A DNA stretch of 30,824 bases, taken from contig CALATK010000303.1 in NCBI GenBank assembly GCA_937891805.1, positions 1-30,824 on the forward strand, in the 5' to 3' direction. Every line of letters starts with the position of its first letter. Positions within the stretch are counted from its first letter, which is position 1. The notes below the pieces were generated by a model. It was not told the origin of the DNA and did not search any database. It was given only the letters and a program-made list of their open reading frames with translations. The stretch is from an uncultured Fibrobacter sp. (GTDB taxonomy: Bacteria > Fibrobacterota > Fibrobacteria > Fibrobacterales > Fibrobacteraceae). Positions 22,592-30,219 of this stretch are shown piece after piece. A program made the position numbers and the translations under genes.

Positions 22592-24439
22592 ATGTTGCAA
22601 ATCGTCGGAAAAATTTCGGTAGCGACAACCCTCGTCTTCTTTGGCCTTGCCGCTCCGACCATGGCCCAATCCTATAACAATCTGGCGCTTACGCCCCCCA
22701 TGGGGTGGAACAGCTGGAATGTTTTCCACGAAAACATCAACGAAAAGCAGATTCATCAAATAGCCGATGCCATGGTCTCTTCCGGTTTGAAAGATGCGGG
22801 CTACATTTACCTGAACCTTGACGACAACTGGATGGCTAAGCACCGCGATGCAAACGGCAAACTCACCCACGACCCCGACCGTTTTTCTAGCGGCATGAAG
22901 GCCCTGGGCGACTACATTCACAGCAAGGGGCTCAAGTTTGGCATTTACGGTGACCGCGGAACCAGAACCTGCCACCATTACAACAATTCCGATCAGTTCC
23001 CCGGCTCCGAAAGCGGTTCTAACGGAAGGGAAGAACTGGACGCCAAAACCTTTGCTAGCTGGGGCGTAGATTACCTCAAGTACGACAACTGCGAATCCAA
23101 TCCAAGCACCCAAGAAAAAGATTACACAGCCATGTCCAAGGCCCTCCTCAATTCTGGCCGCGACATCGTGTTCAGTATTTGCATGTGGGAATACAAGGAA
23201 TGGATGCCTAAAATTGCCAACCTCTGGCGAACCACCTTTGATATTGGCCCCGCATGGATTTCTACTTCTTGGTACAGAGGGGTTTATCAAATTATCGATG
23301 ACAACAACAAGTACTGGCAAAATGCAAAACCCGGCAACTGGAACGACCCGGACATGCTTGAAGTGGGTAACAACGGTCTTTCTTACGAAGAACAAAAGTC
23401 CCAGATGACCATGTGGTCTATTATGGCGGCCCCCATCATGATCAGTTCCGACGTCCGTAACATGAGCAACGAGGTCAAGGAACTATACCTGAACAAGGAG
23501 ATGATCGCCATCAACCAGGACTCCCTGGGCGTTCAGGGCCACCGTATTTCTGACGTGGACGGCAAGCAGGTTTGGACCAAGCCCTTGCGCAGTGGTGATA
23601 TTGCCGTGGCACTCCTCAACAACAATTCTTCTACCCAAACCGTCGAATGCACCTTTGCAGACCTTGGCGTAGAGGGTGAAGTGGAAGTCTATGACGCCTG
23701 GCAAAAAAAGAACCTAGGGGCACGTACATCCGTTTCCGCGGAACTCCCTGCTCACGGTTCCGCGTTGCTTCGCCTGATAATCAAACCGATTCCCCGTAAA
23801 CCGTTCAAGGGAAAAGCATTCGCCATTCCGGGCAAGATCGAGATGGAAGATTTCGACATTAACGGAGTGGGTCGGGGCAATACCACCTACAACGAAAACG
23901 ATTCCGAGGACCATGGCGCCACCGAAGGAGGCTCAAGTTACCGCCCAGGTACCGGTGTGGACATTTACAAAAAGGCAACCGGTTACATTGTGGGTTACAA
24001 CCAGGCTGGCGAATGGCTGGAATACTCCGTAAAGGTTGCCAAGACGGGGACATACATCATGTATGCTTCAGTTGCTTCGGCAAACAGCACATCCAGTTTC
24101 AAACTTTCCATAGACGGTGAGGACATTACCGAAGAAATCGCCGTTCCGCAAGCCAGTTCTGGCGAAAACAACTTCGATGACTACAACGAAGTCGAAGTGA
24201 CCGTGAACTTGACCGAGGGCGAACACGTACTCCGCTGGACAGTAACTGGCGACTGGATGGACATTGACTACATCAAGTTCTGTACCGAAGGGCAATGCGA
24301 AATAACAAGCGCAATCCGTCAAGCGACCCCTGCAGCGGTTCAGAACATTACCGCCCCACATCTACACAAAAAAGGAAACGCCCTTTTCGTCGAAAAGAGC
24401 GGCATGTTGTTTGACTTAACGGGTCACAGGATTAAGTAA
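22592..24439 (+). CDS. GH27 alpha-galactosidase-family enzyme with CBM6, shortened C-terminus
   Basis: Predicted to release alpha-galactosyl groups, or beta-L-arabinopyranosyl groups as some GH27 members do. The 615-residue product has a signal peptide ending TMA-Q (about 25). The GH27 barrel begins LTPPMGWNSWN (about 33-43). The nucleophile is D165 in YLKYDNC and the acid/base lies in WNDPDM (250-255). A C-terminal beta-domain runs to about 400 and CBM6 spans about 411-566, nearly the same as that of the first GH43 in several long blocks. The C-terminal module is cut short: it ends at FDLTGHRIK and lacks the GVYxLRxxxxG half seen in the other enzymes. The stop lies in a 17-bp palindrome and is 1 bp from the stop of a convergent gene. 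It is 15 bp after the GH43 stop, so the two are an operon. Confidence 0.9.
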   Translation: MLQIVGKISVATTLVFFGLAAPTMAQSYNNLALTPPMGWNSWNVFHENINEKQIHQIADAMVSSGLKDAGYIYLNLDDNWMAKHRDANGKLTHDPDRFSSGMKALGDYIHSKGLKFGIYGDRGTRTCHHYNNSDQFPGSESGSNGREELDAKTFASWGVDYLKYDNCESNPSTQEKDYTAMSKALLNSGRDIVFSICMWEYKEWMPKIANLWRTTFDIGPAWISTSWYRGVYQIIDDNNKYWQNAKPGNWNDPDMLEVGNNGLSYEEQKSQMTMWSIMAAPIMISSDVRNMSNEVKELYLNKEMIAINQDSLGVQGHRISDVDGKQVWTKPLRSGDIAVALLNNNSSTQTVECTFADLGVEGEVEVYDAWQKKNLGARTSVSAELPAHGSALLRLIIKPIPRKPFKGKAFAIPGKIEMEDFDINGVGRGNTTYNENDSEDHGATEGGSSYRPGTGVDIYKKATGYIVGYNQAGEWLEYSVKVAKTGTYIMYASVASANSTSSFKLSIDGEDITEEIAVPQASSGENNFDDYNEVEVTVNLTEGEHVLRWTVTGDWMDIDYIKFCTEGQCEITSAIRQATPAAVQNITAPHLHKKGNALFVEKSGMLFDLTGHRIK

Positions 24440-24448
24440 ATTACTTAA
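24432..24448. repeat. Palindrome over two convergent stop codons
   Basis: TTAAGTAA-A-TTACTTAA, a perfect odd-centred 17-bp palindrome. It holds the GH27 stop (24437-24439) and the CE1-like stop of the opposite strand (24441-24443). No T-run terminator is visible here. Confidence 0.8.
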
Positions 24449-25952
24449 GTTCGAACTGTTTCAAGAAGGGCCAGCCTATGGAGCCATTGCCCTGGTCGTG
24501 TCCGTTTCCTGTGCCATTGGCTCCATTCTTGTCGGTACAAAGCACAACCTTCGCGCCGCCATTGCAGTTTGAATATTCCTGGCATCCACCGGAATTTGTG
24601 GCCGGGTTGCCGGTACAGCCATCTTTTTCGGCCCAGAACTTAAAATTATTTTCGGCACCCAAGAAATCCAACCCATCTCTCATAAAGCTTTCACCACCTG
24701 CATAAGGACAAACATTATCTTGAGAACCGCGGAACATGATTACCGAAATTGGACGCACAATATTGCAGGAAACGCTATTGGTCCTGTTCAAATCCATTGC
24801 TGCAGGAGCCACCGCGGCAAAGACATCTGACATATTGCACGCCACATGATTACTCATGCCCCCGCCCATGGAGAAACCGGTCGCATAAATTTTCCTGGGG
24901 TTGATGCAGGCAATTTCCTCGACTTTCTTAATCATTTCACGAGAAAATTTAACATCGTCATCTCTGGAGCAGCAGGGGCCCACATTCCAGCCAGCCCCCA
25001 TGGGAGACACTCCATCGGTTCCATCCGGGTACAACGAAATTACCCCTTCTGGGTCCGTTTTTGACTTATAAGTTGAACCACCATAATCCGCCATTTGGCC
25101 TGCGCCTGACCCTCCAATGGGGTGATAATCCACAACCATGGGAACTGGCCTGGACCCGTTATAGGCACTGGGGACATGCATAATGAATGTACGAGTTTTT
25201 CCATCCACCACCACACTCATATTGTAATCGCCCGAAGTTACGGTTTTACCGGCGCAGGTCGTAGGAACATCGGGAGGCGTAAAGGTACCGTTCTGGCTAT
25301 TGCTTGTAGGATTGGTCCACCCTGCAGAACTAGAAGATTCAACGTCTGAAGAGGCCGGATTCATGATTATAGACACACCGGTCTCATTTTCCTGGGACAT
25401 CTGGTAAATAACAGCCTCGTAGCCCTCTTTCCGGAAGGAGAAATTCGGCAAGGGAGCGCCATCTTTAAACAAGGAGCCACTGCCCGTCAGCATATAGGAA
25501 CTATTTGTGCCGTCAATGTTTATGCGTATAAACTTCACCCCGTGAGCGGACACCTTGGAAAAATCCAGGGACACATTTCCAAAGACATGTTGCAGGGAAC
25601 GCTGATATACGACCTTGCCCAAGGCATCTATCGCAGACACCTTAAAAATACTTGCGTGTACATTTTCAATACTCAGCACCTGGTTCGCATAACGGACCTT
25701 CATGTCCAAATCCGCGACACCTGAAAGGATTGCTGAGTTTTCATCAATGCTGAAATGCCCCACATTGTCCGTCTTGGCACTTACACCGGCATGGTTAAAG
25801 GAGTTAATCATCACACCGGACAACGGTTCTCCCGTGCTGGACTGGACTGTTCCGGAAATGCTCCAGGCAAATGCCTGTGCACAAAACAGCGAGGAAAATA
25901 CAAAAAAACCGAAGGTTGTGCCAACGGCGCTTTTTCCACCAAACATAGACAT
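24441..25952 (-). CDS. Secreted CE1-like esterase (feruloyl esterase / PHB-depolymerase type)
   Basis: A 503-residue predicted secreted esterase. I chose the ATG at 25952, with AGGAG 5 nt upstream and a signal peptide ending AQAFA-W; the frame is open further to 26057 without a binding site. After the signal, residues about 32-110 form a carboxypeptidase-regulatory-like domain (ISGTVQSSTGEPLSGVMINS), and a middle beta-region with a Fibrobacter-like linker rich in Ser/Asn follows. The esterase domain (about 235-503) has VDYHPIGGSG as the oxyanion segment, GWNVGPCCSRDDDV typical of this family, the nucleophile S361 in GFSMG, and H485 in GNGHDQGN. No CBM6 or basic module is present. It faces the GH27 gene and is divergent from the first GH10 gene; site E lies in the shared 262-bp promoter region. 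Substrate is likely a feruloyl or acetyl ester of xylan. Confidence 0.84.
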   Translation of the reverse strand: MSMFGGKSAVGTTFGFFVFSSLFCAQAFAWSISGTVQSSTGEPLSGVMINSFNHAGVSAKTDNVGHFSIDENSAILSGVADLDMKVRYANQVLSIENVHASIFKVSAIDALGKVVYQRSLQHVFGNVSLDFSKVSAHGVKFIRINIDGTNSSYMLTGSGSLFKDGAPLPNFSFRKEGYEAVIYQMSQENETGVSIIMNPASSDVESSSSAGWTNPTSNSQNGTFTPPDVPTTCAGKTVTSGDYNMSVVVDGKTRTFIMHVPSAYNGSRPVPMVVDYHPIGGSGAGQMADYGGSTYKSKTDPEGVISLYPDGTDGVSPMGAGWNVGPCCSRDDDVKFSREMIKKVEEIACINPRKIYATGFSMGGGMSNHVACNMSDVFAAVAPAAMDLNRTNSVSCNIVRPISVIMFRGSQDNVCPYAGGESFMRDGLDFLGAENNFKFWAEKDGCTGNPATNSGGCQEYSNCNGGAKVVLCTDKNGANGTGNGHDQGNGSIGWPFLKQFELK

Positions 25953-26106
25953 AGAGGCTCCTTTTAATGTGTTTCCACACCCAGCCTCATTTTCCCTTAG
26001 CCTAAATATACATGCAATATGGCTTTTTATGACGTAAAAAAAAGTTAATTGCCCCAAGCAAGCTTAAAACGGCATCGTACTCCGTAAACATTTTCAAACA
26101 AATACA

Positions 26107-26121
26107 TGGACAATTTATCCA
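26107..26121. promoter_or_regulatory. Palindrome site E (TKGAYAATTTRTCMA family)
   Basis: TGGACAATTTATCCA, centred at 26114, 101 bp before the first GH10 start and 162 bp from the divergent CE1-like start. Identical to site A. An AT-rich TATATTATT stretch about 50 bp downstream of it could be a -10 region. Confidence 0.55.
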
Positions 26122-26214
26122 AACCGGACACCAAAAAAGTACTATCAGTTTCAAAAAAAATAGAGTATATTATTCTAAGGATGCAGTAGATTGGGCGAAT
26201 CAAAGGGGAATATT

Positions 26215-28107
26215 ATGAATTTTTCCAAAAAAATTACGCTTTTCGCCCTTTTGGGGCTAACTTCCATTGCCAACGCAGGTCCCGGCCTTGCTGACGGTGC
26301 CGCCAAGTTCGTAGGTAACATTACGACTTATGGTACCGTTCGTAACGACTTCGGCACCTACTGGAACCAGATTACTGCCGAAAACGAGTGCAAGTGGGCA
26401 TCCATTGAAGGCACCCGCGGTCAATATAATTTTAGCGGCTGCAAAGCTGCCTATAACTGGGCCGTAAACAACGGAGGCCATTTTAAGTTCCATGCCCTGA
26501 TTTGGGGGTCCCAATACCCGAATTGGCTGAATGGCATGAGCGTTGATGACACCCGAGAGGCCATTACGCAATGGTTCGACAAGGTCAAAGAAAATTTTCC
26601 CGATCTCGAAATGATCGACGTGGTAAACGAAGCAATTCGAACCGGCAACAACTCGTACCATTCTTGCTATACCACAAGCAGTGGCAATGATTGTAAAGCC
26701 AACAATATCATGGCAGCACTTGGTGGTGATAACAATGGCAACTATGCCTTTGTGACAAAAGCCTTTGAAATGGCACGTGAACGCTGGCCCAAGGCCATCT
26801 TGATCTACAATGATTACAACACCATTCAATACGATGTTGACAAAGGTATAAGCCTCATCAACACTATCAAAAAGAATGGAGCCCCTGTCGATGCATACGG
26901 ACTCCAAGCCCACGACATGATGACCCAGGGCGGTGGTCAGAATGGTACAGGCGGCGGTGGAGACTGCATGAATCTAAACACCCTGAAGAGTACAATAGAA
27001 AAAATCTGGAACCAAACCCAGATGCCCATGTTCATTTCGGAATACGACATCAACACTTCCAACGACAACACCCAAAAAAGATGCTACGAAGAGCAGATTT
27101 CCTACTTCATGGAAAACGAACATATAGCAGGCATCACCATTTGGGGTTACATTAATGGAGCAACATGGCTTTCAAATTCAGGAATTATGCAACCCCAGGG
27201 TAGCGCTTCATATCAAAACCCTAACGTGAGTGCAACCGACCGCCCTGCAATGACCTGGCTCAAGGAATACTTGGCCTCGAACAAAGGTGTCAACACCACA
27301 GGACTTGCTGGAGGAACTACTGTAGAACCCGAACCCCAAAAGCCTTTCAGGGGTAGCGCATTCGATATTCTTGCAGACAGAATCGAGGCCGAAGATTTCG
27401 ATATTCCGGGCGTTGGCCGCAACGAAGACGGCACAAGCAATAATTCTTACGGTGATGCAGAACCCGAGAACCAAGGCAAGAGTACCTACCGCGAAGGTAC
27501 CGGCGTAGACATCAAGGATGGTATCGGTAGCAACCAGCATGCCATCGGATGGAACGCCACCGACGATTGGCTGGAATACACCATCAATGTCAAGGAAGCC
27601 GGCGACTACACCCTGTTCGCCGCCGTGTCAGGCGAAGGCGGACAACTGAAGTTCTCCCTAGACGGCGAGGATATTGGTGACATACTGACCGTGTCCAAGT
27701 CCAATGCCGAACCCAGTGACGAAGAAGTAGACGAATCCGTCTATGGCGATTTCTTCAAGGTAAAGACCAACGTGACGCTCCCCGCCGGAACGCATATCTT
27801 GCGCATGACCGTTGTCAAGCAATGGTTCGACCTCGACTACTTCAACTTTGTCAAGGGCAAGGACGCCGAAGACAACGCCCCCGTTGGCACCGAAGTCATC
27901 GCAGGCAACATCCACATGGCCGCTCACCATTTGGTCCAATACGACCTGATCGACATCCATGGCAAGCGCCTGGGCAGCATCAGCGCCTACACCATGGACC
28001 AGGCCATTGCCACCGCCAAAAATTGGAACACGGTGAAATCTACAGGAGTCTATTTCCTCCGCTCCAGAGCTACCGGCAAGGTCCATAGCTTGCGCATTGT
28101 CAAGTAA
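26215..28107 (+). CDS. GH10 endo-beta-1,4-xylanase with CBM6
   Basis: Cuts the xylan backbone. I chose the ATG at 26215, with AAAGGGGAA upstream and a clean signal peptide MNFSKKITLFALLGLTSIANA; the frame also opens at 26191 but that adds a polar stretch. The 630-residue product has a GH10 barrel (about 24-360): the acid/base is E139 in VVNEAI and the nucleophile is E276 in FISEYDIN. FKFHALIWGSQYPNW matches the conserved active-site strand. A Gly-rich loop (about 237-250) is inserted near the nucleophile strand. CBM6 spans about 374-548, with an extra insertion (SKSNAEPSDEEVDESVYGD). The basic C-terminal module is at about 575-630, ending in GVYFLRSRATGKVHSLRIVK. Domain order matches the F. 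succinogenes Xyn10 enzymes. It has its own promoter region and terminator. Confidence 0.94.
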   Translation: MNFSKKITLFALLGLTSIANAGPGLADGAAKFVGNITTYGTVRNDFGTYWNQITAENECKWASIEGTRGQYNFSGCKAAYNWAVNNGGHFKFHALIWGSQYPNWLNGMSVDDTREAITQWFDKVKENFPDLEMIDVVNEAIRTGNNSYHSCYTTSSGNDCKANNIMAALGGDNNGNYAFVTKAFEMARERWPKAILIYNDYNTIQYDVDKGISLINTIKKNGAPVDAYGLQAHDMMTQGGGQNGTGGGGDCMNLNTLKSTIEKIWNQTQMPMFISEYDINTSNDNTQKRCYEEQISYFMENEHIAGITIWGYINGATWLSNSGIMQPQGSASYQNPNVSATDRPAMTWLKEYLASNKGVNTTGLAGGTTVEPEPQKPFRGSAFDILADRIEAEDFDIPGVGRNEDGTSNNSYGDAEPENQGKSTYREGTGVDIKDGIGSNQHAIGWNATDDWLEYTINVKEAGDYTLFAAVSGEGGQLKFSLDGEDIGDILTVSKSNAEPSDEEVDESVYGDFFKVKTNVTLPAGTHILRMTVVKQWFDLDYFNFVKGKDAEDNAPVGTEVIAGNIHMAAHHLVQYDLIDIHGKRLGSISAYTMDQAIATAKNWNTVKSTGVYFLRSRATGKVHSLRIVK

Positions 28108-28136
28108 CCAAAATTCAAATTCCCCTTCAAACAAAG

Positions 28137-28164
28137 TCTCGGAACTGATGTTCCGGGATTTTTT
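28137..28164 (+). terminator. Intrinsic terminator after first GH10 gene
   Basis: Stem TCTCGGAAC/GTTCCGGGA (one G-T pair) with TGAT loop, followed by a run of six T. Supports separate transcription of the second GH10 gene. Confidence 0.8.
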
Positions 28165-28187
28165 GTAAACGTGGCTTAACAAAGTCA

Positions 28188-28202
28188 TGGATAAATTGTC
28201 AA
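28188..28202. promoter_or_regulatory. Palindrome site F (TKGAYAATTTRTCMA family)
   Basis: TGGATAAATTGTCAA, the family consensus read from the other strand, centred at 28195, 81 bp before the second GH10 start and just after the terminator of the first. Confidence 0.55.
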
Positions 28203-28208
28203 AAGATT

Positions 28209-28223
28209 ATTCCAAATTGGAAT
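28209..28223. promoter_or_regulatory. Second promoter-region palindrome of xyn10 gene 2
   Basis: ATTCCAA-A-TTGGAAT, a perfect 15-bp odd-centred palindrome 6 bp after site F. It was not seen elsewhere in the window. It may bind a different regulator or be chance in AT-rich DNA. Confidence 0.4.
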
Positions 28224-28275
28224 GTTTACCCCCCCCTTTTTCTAGGTAAATTTCATAAAAACAAGGGGATGGATT

Positions 28276-30150
28276 ATGAATTTTACTAAAGCAGTTGCGC
28301 TTTTTGCCCTGACCGGATTAATCTCCGTAGCCAATGCGGCCCTGGCCGATGGCGGAGCCAAGTTCCTGGGCAACATTACCACAAGCGGCCAAGTTCGTGA
28401 CGACATGGGCACCTACTGGAACCAGATTACAGCAGAAAACGGCTGCAAGTGGGGTTCCATCCATAGCCTTTCTAACGGCAACAGTGGAACTAGCAAATTT
28501 GCCTGGGACAACTACGACAAATGTTATGGCGCCTACCAGTGGTCAAAACAAGCCCCCGGACGCCACTTCAAGTTCCACGCCCTGGTTTGGGGATCCCAGT
28601 ACCCGAATTTCCTTTGCAAAAAGAAAAACCCAAGTATTACCGTCGAAAAAACCCGGCAGTACATTACGGAATGGTTCGATGCCGTTGCCGCCAAGTTCCC
28701 CGACCTGGAATACATCGACGTGGTGAACGAAGCCATTTGGGCCGGCAACAACTACCACTCCGGCTACGGCAAGCCCGCCCAGGGTGCCGAAGGCCGCAGC
28801 ACCGACGATACCGAATGCGGTGGTTCCTACATTATCGAAGCCCTCGGTGGCGACCGTGTGGTAAACGGCAAGCACCAATACGACTTTATCACTACCGCCT
28901 TTAAGATGGCACGTGAACGTTGGCCGAATGCCGTATTGATTTATAACGACTACAATACCCTTACCTGGCAGATGAACGAAGGCATTGAACTAGTGCAAAC
29001 CATCATAAAGAATGGTGCCCCTGTTGACGCCTATGGTCAGCAAGCCCACGACTGCAAGGGCATGAGCAAGTCCGACTTCGAAAGCAAATTGACCAGAATC
29101 CATAACGAAACTGGGTTACCCCTGTTCATTACGGAATATGACATTAGCCAGGCCGATGACAATGCTCAAAAGAATGACTATGCAAACCAGATTCCCTTTA
29201 TGTGGGAAACAGAATGGATTGCGGGCATTACCATCTGGGGCTACATCAACGGTTCTACTTGGGCGTCCAACACCGGTATCATTCAGCCAAACGGTCAAAA
29301 GCGCGCCGCCATGGTCTGGCTCGAAGAATACTTCAAGAACAATTTGAGCAAGGGCAAGAGCGTAAAAATCACTCCTAACGGTACCGAAATTGTCTACTCC
29401 GAAGAAAAAGAACAGGAACCCTATAACGGAACCGCTATCGTAATTGACGTAAAAGACACGATTCAGGCCGAGCACTACGATAAAGCCGGTATCGGCTTTG
29501 GCAATGACTCTTACAGCGACGGCAGCAGCGACAACAAGGGCGACGCAAATTTCCGCATGGATGAGGGCGTTGATATCTATTGGGGCGGCACAGACATGAA
29601 GGGCCTGGTTATCGGTTACACGGAACCTGGCGACTGGGTGGAATACACCGTAGACTTTAAGCAAAAAGGCCCCTACACTATCAAGGCCGTCGTCTCTTCG
29701 GCTAACGAAAATTCCAGTTTCAAGCTTTATGTAGACGACGTTCCCATCACCGACGAAATGATTGTTCCCAAGACTGGCGATGAAGACTGGAACACCTACC
29801 AGGAAATTGGCGGAATTGTGGACAGCGTCTCTACAGGCAAGCACATCTTGAAGGTGGAATCCATTGGCGGCTGGTTCAATCTGGACTACATCATTTTTGA
29901 AAACGTTGCACCGCCCGAAGCGCCTGAAGAACCGGAAGGAATCGTCAAAAATGTCAAGATGGTCACGAATATGGCTGCAGACTACGATATTATCGACATT
30001 CGTGGCAAACGTCTTGGCCGCCTGAGCGCGCGTTCTACGCAAGATGCCATCAAGACCATCAAGGAAAACAATATGATCAAGTCCTCTGGCATCTACTACA
30101 TCCGTTCTAGAGCCACCGGAAAGATCCAGAGTTTGCGTATCGCAAAATAA
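28276..30150 (+). CDS. GH10 endo-beta-1,4-xylanase with CBM6, second copy
   Basis: A 624-residue paralogue of the preceding xylanase. Signal peptide MNFTKAVALFALTGLISVANA is followed by a GH10 barrel (about 22-360). The acid/base is E152 in VVNEAIW and the nucleophile is E287 in FITEYDIS. Compared with its neighbour it has a longer loop near residues 64-95 and a longer segment after the acid/base (KPAQGAEGRSTDD), and it lacks the Gly-rich loop. This suggests different handling of substituted xylan. A more divergent CBM6 (about 380-545, GYTEPGDWVEYTVDF) and the basic C-terminal module (about 570-624, ending GIYYIRSRATGKIQSLRIAK) follow. The ATG has AAGGGGATGG upstream. A strong terminator follows, closing the xylan locus. 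Confidence 0.94.
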   Translation: MNFTKAVALFALTGLISVANAALADGGAKFLGNITTSGQVRDDMGTYWNQITAENGCKWGSIHSLSNGNSGTSKFAWDNYDKCYGAYQWSKQAPGRHFKFHALVWGSQYPNFLCKKKNPSITVEKTRQYITEWFDAVAAKFPDLEYIDVVNEAIWAGNNYHSGYGKPAQGAEGRSTDDTECGGSYIIEALGGDRVVNGKHQYDFITTAFKMARERWPNAVLIYNDYNTLTWQMNEGIELVQTIIKNGAPVDAYGQQAHDCKGMSKSDFESKLTRIHNETGLPLFITEYDISQADDNAQKNDYANQIPFMWETEWIAGITIWGYINGSTWASNTGIIQPNGQKRAAMVWLEEYFKNNLSKGKSVKITPNGTEIVYSEEKEQEPYNGTAIVIDVKDTIQAEHYDKAGIGFGNDSYSDGSSDNKGDANFRMDEGVDIYWGGTDMKGLVIGYTEPGDWVEYTVDFKQKGPYTIKAVVSSANENSSFKLYVDDVPITDEMIVPKTGDEDWNTYQEIGGIVDSVSTGKHILKVESIGGWFNLDYIIFENVAPPEAPEEPEGIVKNVKMVTNMAADYDIIDIRGKRLGRLSARSTQDAIKTIKENNMIKSSGIYYIRSRATGKIQSLRIAK

Positions 30151-30173
30151 GTACACCCAAACACCCAATACCC

Positions 30174-30206
30174 CACTCCGGAACGAATGTTCCGGAGTGA
30201 TTTTTT
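30174..30206 (+). terminator. Strong intrinsic terminator closing the xylan locus
   Basis: An 11-bp perfect stem CACTCCGGAAC/GTTCCGGAGTG with GAAT loop, then A and six T. Confidence 0.9.
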
Positions 30207-30219
30207 ATATTTCCTTATA

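Noticed and set aside
22376..23395. Minus-strand open frame of 339 codons opposite the GH27 gene
   Set aside because: Antisense to the GH27 catalytic domain, which has intact active-site motifs.
26191..26214. Earlier start for the first GH10 gene
   Set aside because: The extension is polar, has no binding site of its own, and would hide a typical signal peptide that starts at 26215.
29116..30168. Minus-strand open frame of 350 codons opposite the second GH10 gene
   Set aside because: Antisense shadow; it would also run through the CBM6 and C-terminal module coding region.
30187..30219. Earlier start for the hflX fragment
   Set aside because: That ATG lies inside the terminator hairpin of the xylan locus, and the extra residues do not fit the HflX N-terminus.
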